NCBI GenBank assembly: GCA_025526915.1
Contig: JAHLKH010000003.1
Span: 62,001 to 126,000, forward strand
Source: Entophlyctis helioformis
Lineage: Eukaryota; Chytridiomycota; Chytridiomycetes; Chytridiales; Chytriomycetaceae
Direction: 5' to 3'
DNA length: 64,000 bases
A program made the translations under genes and the position numbers. The notes under the pieces are model-generated. The model made no database searches and was not told where the DNA came from. It worked only from the letters and a program-made list of their open reading frames with translations. Of this stretch, positions 1 to 10,100 are shown piece by piece (within the stretch, counting starts at the first letter, position 1; each line of letters starts with the position of its first letter).

Positions 1-2266
1 GGTCGGTGGCATGGCTGGTGTTGTCTGGTTGGTGTCTGTCAAACTCGAGCTTGCACGTCGTTCAATGCCGAGATCGTCGCTACTGTCCGCAAGGCTGTCC
101 GCAAGGCTGCCCGGTCGCTGCTGTGGCAGACCTGCGCGCCTGTGGCTGGACCGCTGCCGACGGCACAGCAGGCGCACCGCGCACAGGCGCTCCACGGCCT
201 GCGCTCGCTTCTCCGCAGCCGCCCGTTCAGCCAGCACTCGTCGGCCAGGTGGCACGGCACGCAGCCCACGCCGTCCCGGCCGTCCCGTCCGTCGCTTCTC
301 CTCACTGGTGCAGCCGGACTCGCAGCCGCAGGCGCTCTGTTCGCAGCGGCAACCGCTGCCCAGGCCGAGCCTCGAGTGTCCACCAGCACAACCAAGATCC
401 TCATCGATGCCGAAGTCTCGGCTCTCAACTCGCCGTCGTCGCCGTCCATCGTGATCGAGGTCAAGACCCTCGACGATGCCAAGGAGATGCAGACAGACAC
501 CAGCACCATCATCGTCATTGACAAGTCCTCGTGGCACTCGACGTTCCGGCGGCTTTTGGCGCTGGCTGTGCACTTGCTGCCCGTGGCCATCCTGTTTCCG
601 TTCTGGTGGTTTTGGCATGGACGCAAGCTGCTGCAGGATGATCACAAGCGCGCGACTGTGGCTGCCAAGACGGCCACGGATGCCAAGACCGCCAAGGCTG
701 GGGCCGGCAAGACTGACAGCGAGGACGATCAGACACGGATCGTTGTGGTTGTCGAGTCAGAGCCAGTGTCTGACTCGGACATGCGGCTGTGGTGGCTACA
801 TCTGGCCGTATCGGCTCTGCAGCGCTGTGGCCCCATGTACATCAAGTTTGGCCAATGGATCAGCTCGCGCACAGATATCTTGCCGCCCACCGTCTGCAAA
901 GTGTTTTCCAAACTGCAGTCCAACGTCACGCCGCACTCGTTTGCCGTCACGCGCGAGACCGTCGAGAGGGATCTGCTCCGCGGCGACAAGCTCGAGACGG
1001 TGTTTGAATGGTTCGAGGAAACACCGGTGGGCACAGGCGCCGTCGCACAGGTGCATCGCGCCAAGCTGCGCAATATCCCCTCGCTTGGTAGTCATGCCGG
1101 CCAGGAAGTCGCTGTCAAGGTCCTCCATCCCAACGTCGAGTCCCTCATCCAGGCCGACCTCGGCGTCCTTGCTCTGGTGGGAAGCATTCTCTCGGCCGTG
1201 CCTGGCGCTGATCTCATGAGCGTCACGGAAGAGATTGAGCTGTTTGGACGCATGATTGAGCGGCAGCTGGACCTGCGCATCGAGGCTGCCAACCTGGACC
1301 GCTTTGCATTCAACTTTGGCAAGTCGAATCCGGGCGTGTTTTTGCCTGTTGCAGTGAGACCGCTCGTGGCTGCTCGCGCCATGGTCGAGACGTTTGTGCA
1401 CGGCATCCCGCTTCGCACCATCATTGAGCGCGGACCGACTGTGTTTGACGAGCGCGTTGCCGTGGTCGGATTGCGGTCGTTCCTGGTAAGCACGGTGTTC
1501 ATTGCCGATATCTGCAGCCCTGCACAGCCCCAAGGCAACTGACATAAACTGCGCAACGATCCGTTGGCAGAAAATGGTGCTCCATGACAACTTTTGCCAC
1601 GCTGATCTGCATCCAGGCAATGTTCTTGTCTCGTTTGTGCGCAAGCAGCCGTCCGGCTCGTCCTTTTTTGGCGTCTCCCGCACCGGTAACACCGCCAGCG
1701 CATATGGTAGCAAGCACACCGGCTCCACAAACAACGCCGACCCGTCCGTCGCACCCGACGTCCTCCCTCCTGCCCAGCTGCTCCAACTCGCGTCGTTCAA
1801 GACGGTCCCTGAATGGCGCTCGGCTCTCGACGCCCTCTCGCAGCAGGGCTACGAACCGCGCCTTGTCATTCTGGACGTTGGTCTCGTGAGCGAACTCACG
1901 CCGCAGAACCTCGACAACGTGCGTGAATGCTTCAAGGCCGGCATCGACTTTGACGGCGTGCGTCTCGCGCGGCTTCTCACGTCCCGGTGCAAAGACCCTG
2001 CCCGCGTCATTGACCAAAAGGGCGTCGAGGCCAAAATGGAGCGCATGCTCAACGACGTCAAGTTTGACTCGAATGGCCAGCTGCTGCTGTCGCGCATCCA
2101 CGCTGTGCAGATCATCCAGCGGTTTGCGGCGATGGTGCGGCAGCATGAGATTGGCCTTGATGGCGACTTTGTGGGGCTGTTTGTGGCGTCGATCATCATC
2201 GAGGGCGTGGGTCGCACGCTCAAGGCGGATCTCGACCTCCTCGAAGCCCTGGCCGACTATTTGTGA
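1..2266 (+). CDS. ADCK2/Cqd1-like UbiB-family atypical kinase, 5' end cut or unresolved
   Basis: UbiB/ABC1 kinase-like protein, a family acting in coenzyme Q metabolism or distribution in mitochondria. Exon 1 runs to 1485, intron 1486-1570 (gtaagc...ggcag, 85 bp), exon 2 is 1571-2266. Visible motifs: the family-specific KxGQ element (IKFGQWISSRTDI), a small-residue nucleotide loop (GTGAVAQVHRA), VAVK lysine, the catalytic-loop equivalent HADLHPGN directly after the intron, and DVGL in place of DFG. A hydrophobic Ala/Leu segment near 295-345 fits a membrane or mitochondrial targeting segment. A roughly 60-residue insert after the HADLHPGN strand fits ADCK2 better than ADCK1 or Coq8. The frame is open back to base 1 and the first internal in-frame ATG (about 487) would remove the membrane segment, so the true start lies upstream of the window or in an unseen exon. 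Confidence 0.85.
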
Positions 2267-2547
2267 GACTCGATAGAGACGCGTGGGCGGTGCGGTGTTG
2301 TGTTGTTTGGCGCGTGCCGGGCTTGAATGACCAAACGCGTCCTTTAAACAATAAATCGTGTGGCCCGGGCCAAGCCAACTGAGCGGCCGTGTCTGGTTGC
2401 ATAAATATCCTGCTGCTGGCTCGCACTTGCCCTTGGCCCTGCTTACTCTCGTCGCTCGAGTCTGCTCTGCTCTGCCGTTCTCCTCGGCAGCCTTGCGATA
2501 TAACAACCAGCACCGTAGTCGTTACCTGGCACAACAAGCAACAAGCC

Positions 2548-4941
2548 ATGCAGCGCAACGCGTTCGGCATCGCGTCCTACAGCGACGAGTGCCTGCCCAC
2601 CAACCGCGGGTCGCCATCAAGACAGGGCACTGCCAATGCCAACAACAATGCCAATGCGTCTCTTGACCCCAAGGCAGCCGGCGTCCACGCTCACGGCCAC
2701 GCCAGTCCCCCAACAGCTGCTGGCTACAACCAAAGCACCAGCACGACCGGCACTGGACGTGCTGATCCCCTGCGTAACCGCTTTGCTGCTCCCGAGGCGG
2801 CTCGCTTTGGCTCAGTGTCGCCTTCCCACGGTCTTTCGCAGCCCGTCGGCGGCTATGCCAGCTACGGCGCTCCCTATCCCAGCGACGCGTACAGCAGCAA
2901 TAACAGCAACAACGCCAACAACAATGCGTTTTCGCCCATGTCCGCGTCGCTGGGCGGATACCGCAACATCACGCCCGCTTACGGCGGTGGCGGCACCTAC
3001 ACTGGATACGCCTACTCGTCCAACAGCGCTGCCAACAGCGATGGGCTCGTGTCCGAGATGGCCAGTCCGACCAAGGCAACCATCATCGGCGCGTTCTCGC
3101 GTCTGTTCAAGCAACTTCGAGACGGGGATAGCGCGACAAAACAGCTGTCCGACGACGCATCCAGCGGGCAGTTTGGCCCCAAAAAGCGGCGTGTCACGGA
3201 CGGCCATCTGGCCATCATTGTCATCCTCGCATCGCTGGTGACGTTTGGCGTTGTGGTCGCGTGGTTCATGTTTGTGTGGCCGTGGCCGTTTGGGTCGCGG
3301 CTCCCTATTGCGAGCGTGGTGGGCGACGGCGTCGTCGCGTCGGGTCTTGCTGACGGCGTGCCGCCATCGGCGTCGATGCAGCTTGCCGACGACCATTTCG
3401 GCAGCGATGGGTCCGTTCATCACTCTGATGGCGGCCATAAGACTGACGGCCGTCGTGTCCCGCTCGTGTCTGTGCCCAGCCGGTCGCATGGCGGCATTGA
3501 CGATGTGGCTGCCAAGCATCTCGAATCGGGCGATGTGGCGAGCGACAAGACGCAAGACAGTGCGGCTAAACACAGCGGGCTGGGCATTAAACGGAACCGC
3601 CCGCCGAGACAGCCGAAGCAGGTGCTGCCCGTTGACACCATCAACCCACGGTTCGACGACATTGCGGTCGCGGTGCTTACCTCGCGCGACACGGCGACAT
3701 CCAACGTGCCTATCCAGCTCGTGACGTTTCTCAAGCAGCTCAGGCACATGATCGTTGTGGGCGACGAGAGTCACGCGCACGTCGGGTCGTTTGATGTTGA
3801 CAATGTCGGCGACGACAGCGAGACGCCGGCATTTGACGGAGAGCCGACGGCGAGAGGGAGAAGAAGAAGAAGACGGCATCGACGACGGCGACCGAGTTCT
3901 TGCAGAGCATGACGCATTGGGGAGCCAAGCCCAAGAGCGAGCGTGCTGCAAACGTTTCCAGTCGGACCAAGGCGGAAAGCGGGCCTGGCATGCTGCGCGA
4001 GGCGTCGCAGGCGTTCAATGCGATTGCCGACCTTGTCGACGCGTTTCCTGCTGCCCAGTGGTTCGTGGTCATTGAGGACGGTAAGCCTGTCTCTGTCCTG
4101 CCTCGCTGTCGGCTGCATATCAGTCACTGACAACCCCCTGCACATGGTGTGTTGAACTGCCAATCAACATGGCACGACTCTAGACTCGTACCTGTTCCTT
4201 GAGAACATCAAGACGTACATCGAGGCCAGCGGTCTCGACCACACGCAACACGTCTTCATTGGCAGCCCCAAACGCCTAACGGGCTGTCCAGGTGTCCGCA
4301 CCAGCGCGATTCCCTCCAACACGCTCATTGGCTCGCTCGCCTCGGGTCTCCTCCTCTCGCGTGCAACCGCCAAGTCGCTCACACCCGCAAAGGCCGAGTC
4401 GTGTCTGCAAAAGTTTGCAGCCTGCCCGTCCAGCGACGCCATTGTCTCGCTCTGCATCAAGGACGCCACCATCACCGAGTTCACGCCAGAGACGCGGCTG
4501 AGCAGCGACACGGTTGCCAACATGACATGGCCGCGCAATGCGTGCCTGCAGCCGCTGAGCATCCCGCACGCGTCGCCGCGGCTCATCCAGCGGCTGTACG
4601 ACGCGCAGCACTCGACCGGCATCGCGTCCGACGGCAGCACGGTCAAGTGGGACGCCCACACTACGTATGCGGCGGTCATGGCACACGTGTACCACGATAT
4701 CGGCATGACCGAGACGGACGCGGTCGGCACGAACCGGCCCGGATCAGACTACATGCACGCCAAGGCCGAAAGCGGCGGCCAGTGTCTGGCGCTGTGCCGG
4801 TCCGAGAGCCGGTGCATGGCGTGGTCGTTTGACCAAAAGTCATCCACATGCTGGCTAAAGGACGGCATCTCACCCAAGAAACACAAGGAGAGAACCGTGT
4901 CGGGCGTGATGGCTTCCCGGTACACTTGCAAGCCGTTCTGA
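2548..4941 (+). CDS. GT31/Fringe-like type II membrane glycosyltransferase with C-terminal PAN/Apple domain; one frame break
   Basis: Likely Golgi/ER glycosyltransferase of the Fringe-like group. The ATG at 2548 gives a Ser/Asn/Gly-rich cytoplasmic tail of about 218 residues, then one membrane span (about residues 219-245, ending in FMFVWPWPF). The catalytic region follows: WFVVIED is joined by splicing to DSYLFLEN, making the EDD metal-binding motif typical of the family. The intron is 4081-4183 (gtaagc...tag, phase 1). The last about 60 residues hold a Cys-rich PAN/Apple-like module (CLALC...CMAWSF...CWLKD). The reading frame changes by one base inside a purine run near 3850-3875 (GAGAGGGAGAAGAAGAAGAA). 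No good intron spans it, so it is either a one-base assembly deletion or a real mutation. Substrate unknown. Confidence 0.7.
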
Positions 4942-4976
4942 TCGTCTCTTACACTCTCCCCCTCACACTCTCTCGA

Positions 4977-4989
4977 ACACACACACACA

Positions 4990-5046
<57 letters not shown>

Positions 5047-5050
5047 ACAC
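4977..5050. repeat. (CA)n microsatellite
   Basis: About 74 bp of nearly pure AC/CA dinucleotide with two extra-C interruptions, preceded by CT-rich sequence. It sits in the 270 bp between the convergent stops of the glycosyltransferase and the bZIP gene, so it probably lies in a 3' UTR. No gene is seen in this gap. Confidence 0.97.
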
Positions 5051-5211
5051 CCTCTCTCGCTTTCGCCTTTGGCTTTCCCTTTGTGCCCACTTTCCAACAA
5101 TACAATGAATGCCCATCCAGCTGTTGCGTCACGACAGACGTGCACTGCAATGCTGGAAGAAGGAAACATCTGGAGCAAGCTTGCCTTTTTTTCACACTAG
5201 CAATCAATGGA

Positions 5212-6228
5212 TCAGAACTCAAAGAGAGGCACAGCAATGTCGGGATGCCCAGCATCCGCCATCATCTGGCGCAACTCGCGCAGTTCAGCGTCAAGGATAC
5301 ACATGCGTTCCTTGAGCTGGACGTTTTTGGATTCGACCTCGGCGTTGGACTTGATGAGGCCGTCCAGCCAGCTCTTTTTCTTGATGCGGTTTCTGGAGCG
5401 AGCGGGATGGATCGATCGCGGTCGACAGAGGATGAGCACCGAGAAGCAGGTGGGTAGGGGGCAATTGTGGAAGAGAGCCGTAGACGGCATGCGAGCTTAC
5501 CGTTTTGCTGCCTCGCGATTGCGAGAGAGACGCCGAGTGCGTCGGTCTTCTTGTTGAGGGATATCATGGCGCGCTTGGTACGCATGGCTGCTCTGCGTAC
5601 TCGTGCTGGAGTTGACCACTGTGGATAGAGCGGCGGCAGCGACGGCGGCGGCAGCAGCATTGGCAACTGCGTATCGAGCAGCTTCAGCAGCATCAGACGT
5701 TGTAAAGTTGGCATCCGTGCCACTTGTAGAATCGCTGGCTGGATCGCGGGGGTTGTTTTCAGCAGACAGCGGACTGGATATGATGAAGCCGTAGTTGGAC
5801 ATGGCCGAGGCAGCTGAGAGCATGTTGGCCGCCGTGGCTGCTTGGTGGAATGCGTCTGCATCGGCGTGCTGTTGTTGCTGCTGCTGCTGTTGCTTCTGAG
5901 ACAAAAGAAATGGCGACTCGGGGCAGGCGTTGGGCGTGGAGGGTGATTGGTCTGTGGCCAGGTGCGACTGCTGCCGCTGGCCGGACGCGAGGCTGGGCGA
6001 TGTCGCGAACTGATCTGAATGTGGAGCGAAGCCTTTGGCGTTGTTGGCATAGGCTGCATCCTGGGCCGCGTACGCCTCCTGGATGTACGCTTGGTACTGG
6101 CGCTGTGCGTTTATGTTCTCGAACTGCTGCAGGTACTCGTAGGACGCATGCTCGTGGATGGCGTGCGGGCCGTCGTGTGGCGGACGCTCTGCTGCTGCTG
6201 CTGCGATGGCGGAGCCAGATGAGATCAT
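5212..6228 (-). CDS. bZIP transcription factor
   Basis: A 302-residue nuclear DNA-binding protein. Exon 1 is 6228-5501, the intron 5500-5393 (108 bp, gtaagc...ccag), exon 2 5392-5212; the phases (2/1) agree. The intron splits the basic region. Spliced, it reads RLSRNREAAKR followed by NRIKKKSWLDGL, then heptad-spaced hydrophobics (LIKSNAEVESKNVQLKERM and on to LDAELRELRQMM). The N-terminal about 230 residues are low complexity (polyalanine, a glutamine run near 5880, Ser/Thr). The zipper ends close to the C-terminus. The position after the basic AAKR is Asn where Ser or Cys is usual, which depends on the exact splice acceptor. The start is the first ATG after a divergent 159 bp gap shared with NOP10. 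Confidence 0.85.
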
Positions 6229-6387
6229 CGATGATTTTCAGCAAACAATTTAAAGCGATTTTTGGTCCTTGTCGAACAACCAAACTCACCCGTAAGCAGA
6301 GCGCAGTCGCTGGCAGTCGTGCTTGATGCACGGCACTCTGGCCACATGCTGGACGGGATGGCTGACACACATGCGCTGCGACAGACA

Positions 6388-6935
6388 ATGCACCTGATGT
6401 ACACTCTCGGAGCTGATGGCAAGCGGGTCTACACCCTCAAGGTGGGCAGCCAGTGGACTGCGTGCTGCAGCAGAGCCGGGCGGTGGATGGCGTGCGAGCG
6501 CCGACAGCAAGCGACTAACGCATGGATGTGCAATGCGGGACAATGCGGCTGCTCGTACCTCTCGTTCCTTTCGCCCCTCTCGTCCTGCTCACTCTCCTCT
6601 GACAGAAACTGACCAGCGACGGCACCGTCACCAAGTCTGCACACCCAGGTTTGTTGTCGTCGATTGCCCGTTTTTGTTTTTCTTTGCCGTGTCGGATTGG
6701 CTGGCTGACCGATGGCTGACTGACTCTACGACTTGCCTGTGGCCTGCGGCTGCCTTTGAATGGGATCGGCTTGGCATGGATCGGCTTGGGATGATCGGCT
6801 GCACCACCAACCGCTGTACAATCGATCCAACCAACAGCCCGCTTCTCGCCCGATGACAAGTACTCTCGCCACCGTGTCACGCTCAAGAAGCGTTTCGGCG
6901 TGCTCCTCACACAGACCCAGGCCAAGGCCGTCTAG
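6388..6935 (+). CDS. NOP10: H/ACA ribonucleoprotein subunit NOP10
   Basis: A 64-residue core protein of H/ACA snoRNPs, which guide rRNA pseudouridylation in the nucleolus (and telomerase RNP in many eukaryotes). Exons: 6388-6441, 6606-6648, 6838-6935. Introns 6442-6605 (gtgggc...acag) and 6649-6837 (gtttgt...acag) are in phases 0 and 1. The product starts [18 protein letters not shown], continues with KSAHP, then [13 protein letters not shown] and KKRFG, the hallmark order of the family. Its length matches the family (64 in human). The two introns (353 bp) exceed the coding sequence (195 bp) and are longer than most introns nearby. It is divergent from the bZIP gene. Confidence 0.96.
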
Positions 6936-6993
6936 ATGCTGTGGGCGGATCCGGCGTCTGGCGCCGTCTGTGTATCGTGGTTGGGCCGCTGTC

Positions 6994-7042
6994 GTCGGTA
7001 GTCGGTAGTCGGTAGTCTGTGGTCTGTGGTCTGTGGTCTGTG
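6994..7042. repeat. Heptamer tandem repeat upstream of the helicase gene
   Basis: Seven consecutive 7-mers: three GTCGGTA (6994-7014) followed by four GTCTGTG (7015-7042). They lie 60 bp before the helicase ATG at 7103 and just after the NOP10 stop, so they are in the helicase promoter/5' UTR or the NOP10 3' UTR. Confidence 0.95.
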
Positions 7043-7102
7043 CAGTGCGTTTTACAGCGCGCTGAAGTGAATGAAGGGTTGTCTGGTTGTCCGAGATCTG
7101 GC

Positions 7103-10100
7103 ATGTCCGACTTTGACGACGACTTTGGCTTCGACGACGGCGACTTTGATGCCGTGCTGCGGGCCGTCGACCAGGCCGAGCGCAACGCCGCAAGTTACCC
7201 GCCTGCCCAGCCAGTGCACCCTCGCCCAGTGCAGCCCGCCGGTCCCACGTACCAGCAGCCGCAGCCGCAACGGCCTCCATTCCAGCAGCCCGTCTTTCGG
7301 CAGCCTGCACTGCCGCCACAGACCAACCAGCACCATCAGGACCTGTCCAGGCAGTCGACGCTGAGCAACTTCCTCAAGGGCAACAGCGGCAACAGCAGTA
7401 ACGGCGGTAACGGCAACAGCGGCCCGTCCTCGGCCAATGCCCATGCCGCCACCACGGCAAGCCCGCACTTTCGGCTCAAGAGCACTCCGTTTCGTGCAGG
7501 TCCCTCTCCGTCGCCGTCGTCATCTGCCCCCATCCAACCATCGCCTCTCCCTCACAACAGTCGAGCCCACAGCAGCACAGGCAGCAGCACAGGCAGCAGT
7601 GTCGCCGTTCCTACCCCGTCGTTCAGCATGGGTGCGTTCAGCAACTCACAGGCGATCGCCAGTCTCGGTGCCAACACAAGCTTGAATGCATTCGACCGAA
7701 TGGCCAACAAGCCAAGGCTCGGCCTGCAGTCTGCTCCGTCTGCTCAGAATGGATCGGGACAGGGATACAATGGCCCAGCTGCTTTCCCGACTCCATACGC
7801 ATCGCCATTTCCAGCTGCGCCAGAACCAGTCGATCAATACCAGCAGCAGCAACTGCGACCTATGCATGCCCATCCGGTTGACGAGACCGAGCTCAAGACG
7901 TGGATCTACCCAACAAACTATCCCGTGCGCGACTACCAGTTCAACATTGTCCATCGCGCTCTGTTTGCAAACACGCTGGTTGCACTTCCGACCGGTCTTG
8001 GAAAGACGTTTCTGGCTGCCGTCGTCATGTTCAACTACTTTCGCTGGTTCCCAAAGGGGAAGATCATGTTCATGGCTCCCACAAAGCCGCTTGTTGCTCA
8101 GCAGATCGAAGCCTGCTTCAAAATCACAGGCATCCCACAGGTACGCTTTCCCAATGGCTTCAATGTCTTGCATCGACGCGATCATGAGGCTATCCAGAGT
8201 CGACGCTTACAGTCCAACAATGCGCGACACCATGGGCATGCAGGAGGCTACGCAAGAGCTCACGGGTCTGACAAAGTCCGACTCTCGTGAATCGATCTGG
8301 CGAGACAAGCGCGTCTTCTTTCTGACGCCACAGGTCCTGCAGAACGACCTGCGGACTGGCATCTGCCCCTCAAAGGACGTTGTGCTCCTGGTTGTCGACG
8401 AGGCGCATCGTGCCACTGGCAACCATGCCTACTGCGAGGTCGTGCGCGAGCTCATGAAAGGCAATGCACCGTTCCGCGTCTTGGCGCTGTCTGCAACACC
8501 GGGCTCTGAAACGAAAGCGGTCCAGGCTGTCATTGAGAACCTCCTCATCCAGACGATCGAGATCCGCACAGAAGACTCGCTCGACATCCGGCCGTACATC
8601 TTCCAGCGCAAGGTCGAAGAGATTGTTGTGGAGCCCACACCAGAGATGACGCAGATTATGAACTCGTTCGGCCACATCATGTCTGGATACCTCAAGCGCA
8701 TTGTCCAGGCTCGCGTCTACCACGAGAGCAACCCCATGCTCGTCACGCGCTTTGCTCTGCACCAGGCACGCGATCGCTGGCGCAATGGTCGCAGCATGCA
8801 CGGCAACCAGGGCATGTTTGCTGCCATCGAGGCAGACATTGCCGTCTGCATGTCGCTGGCTGCCCTGATGCTCCTGCTGCAGCAGCACGGCATCCGCTCG
8901 TTCTACACGTCCCTGCTCGGCTTAGTCGAAGAGGCGAGCGATCCCAACGCCAAGGTCTCCAAAGCACGCATCCAGTTTTCCCAGAGCCCCGACGTCAAGG
9001 CGCTGTTGCGGTACATTGACAACCTCATGAAGAAGCCCGAGTTCTGCAGCCATGTCAAGTTGGATCGCATGACGGCCACCATCCTTGGGCATTTTGCGCA
9101 GGTGGAAAAGGACGCAGTGACCGAGCCCGACGGCGCAGCCCGCCAGACGCGCGTCATGATCTTTTCGCAGTTCCGCGAGAGCGTCGACGAGATTGTCGAG
9201 AGGCTCAACCGGCACCAGCCGACCCTGCGCGTCATGTCGTTTATTGGCCAGACGTCCAAGAAGGGCTCGTCCGCCAAGGGCCTGACGCAAAAGGAGCAGT
9301 TAGAGGTCATTTCCAAGTTCCAGTCGGGCAACTACAACGTGCTCGTGGCCACGTGTATCGGCGAGGAGGGGCTCGACATTGGCGAAGTCGATCTGATCAT
9401 CTGCTACGACGCGCAGACATCGCCGATCCGCATGCTGCAGCGCATGGGCCGCACCGGCCGCAAACGGCAGGGCCGCATCGTCGTGTTGCTGTCCAAGGGC
9501 CGCGAGGAAGAGAACCACAAGAGCGCGCAGTCCAAGTACAAGTCGGTGCAGCGTGCGATCATGGAGGGCCAAGGGAAGCGGCTGCTCATGTACCAAGGCC
9601 CTGCCGGGTGTGTGCTGCCGCAGAACGCGCGACCCGTCTGCGATCGCAAGACGCTTGTCATTCCCGAGTACAGCCGCTTCAAAATCCTGCCGGGTGGACC
9701 TGGCAAGCGTGGGCGTGGCAAGTCTGCCAAAGATGCCGACGAGGCTGGATGGGGTGCCGGCGAGCGAGCGGCCCTGCTGGACGAAGATCGGCAGCTGTAC
9801 GCGTCTGTGGATCCCAAGACCATCGACCTGTCGCTTGGGCGGTTCACGCACTGGCAGACGCGGCCGTTGAGCGACAAGGTGGTGTCGCGCAGCTTGCGGT
9901 CCAAGGTGCTGGTGCGGATGATGCAGCTATGCGAGACGCTTGCAAACGACGAGGAGACGGGCTTGCCGTGCAAAGACGTTGAGCAGATGATGCACGATCT
10001 GGACTGGGGACCGTCTGGGCCGCGCTTGGCTGGCATGCCGAAGCCATCCAAGACCAAGGCATCGGCAGCACCGGCAGCAGCATCGTCGCCGTCAGCTCCG

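Noticed and set aside
4749..5255. Open frames through the CA repeat giving Cys-Val or His-Thr runs
   Set aside because: They are a direct product of the dinucleotide repeat between two convergent genes.
8198..8243. Alternative acceptors at 8197-8212 for the helicase intron
   Set aside because: They break the reading phase; the acceptor at 8243 restores phase and gives the conserved ELTG segment after GIPQ.
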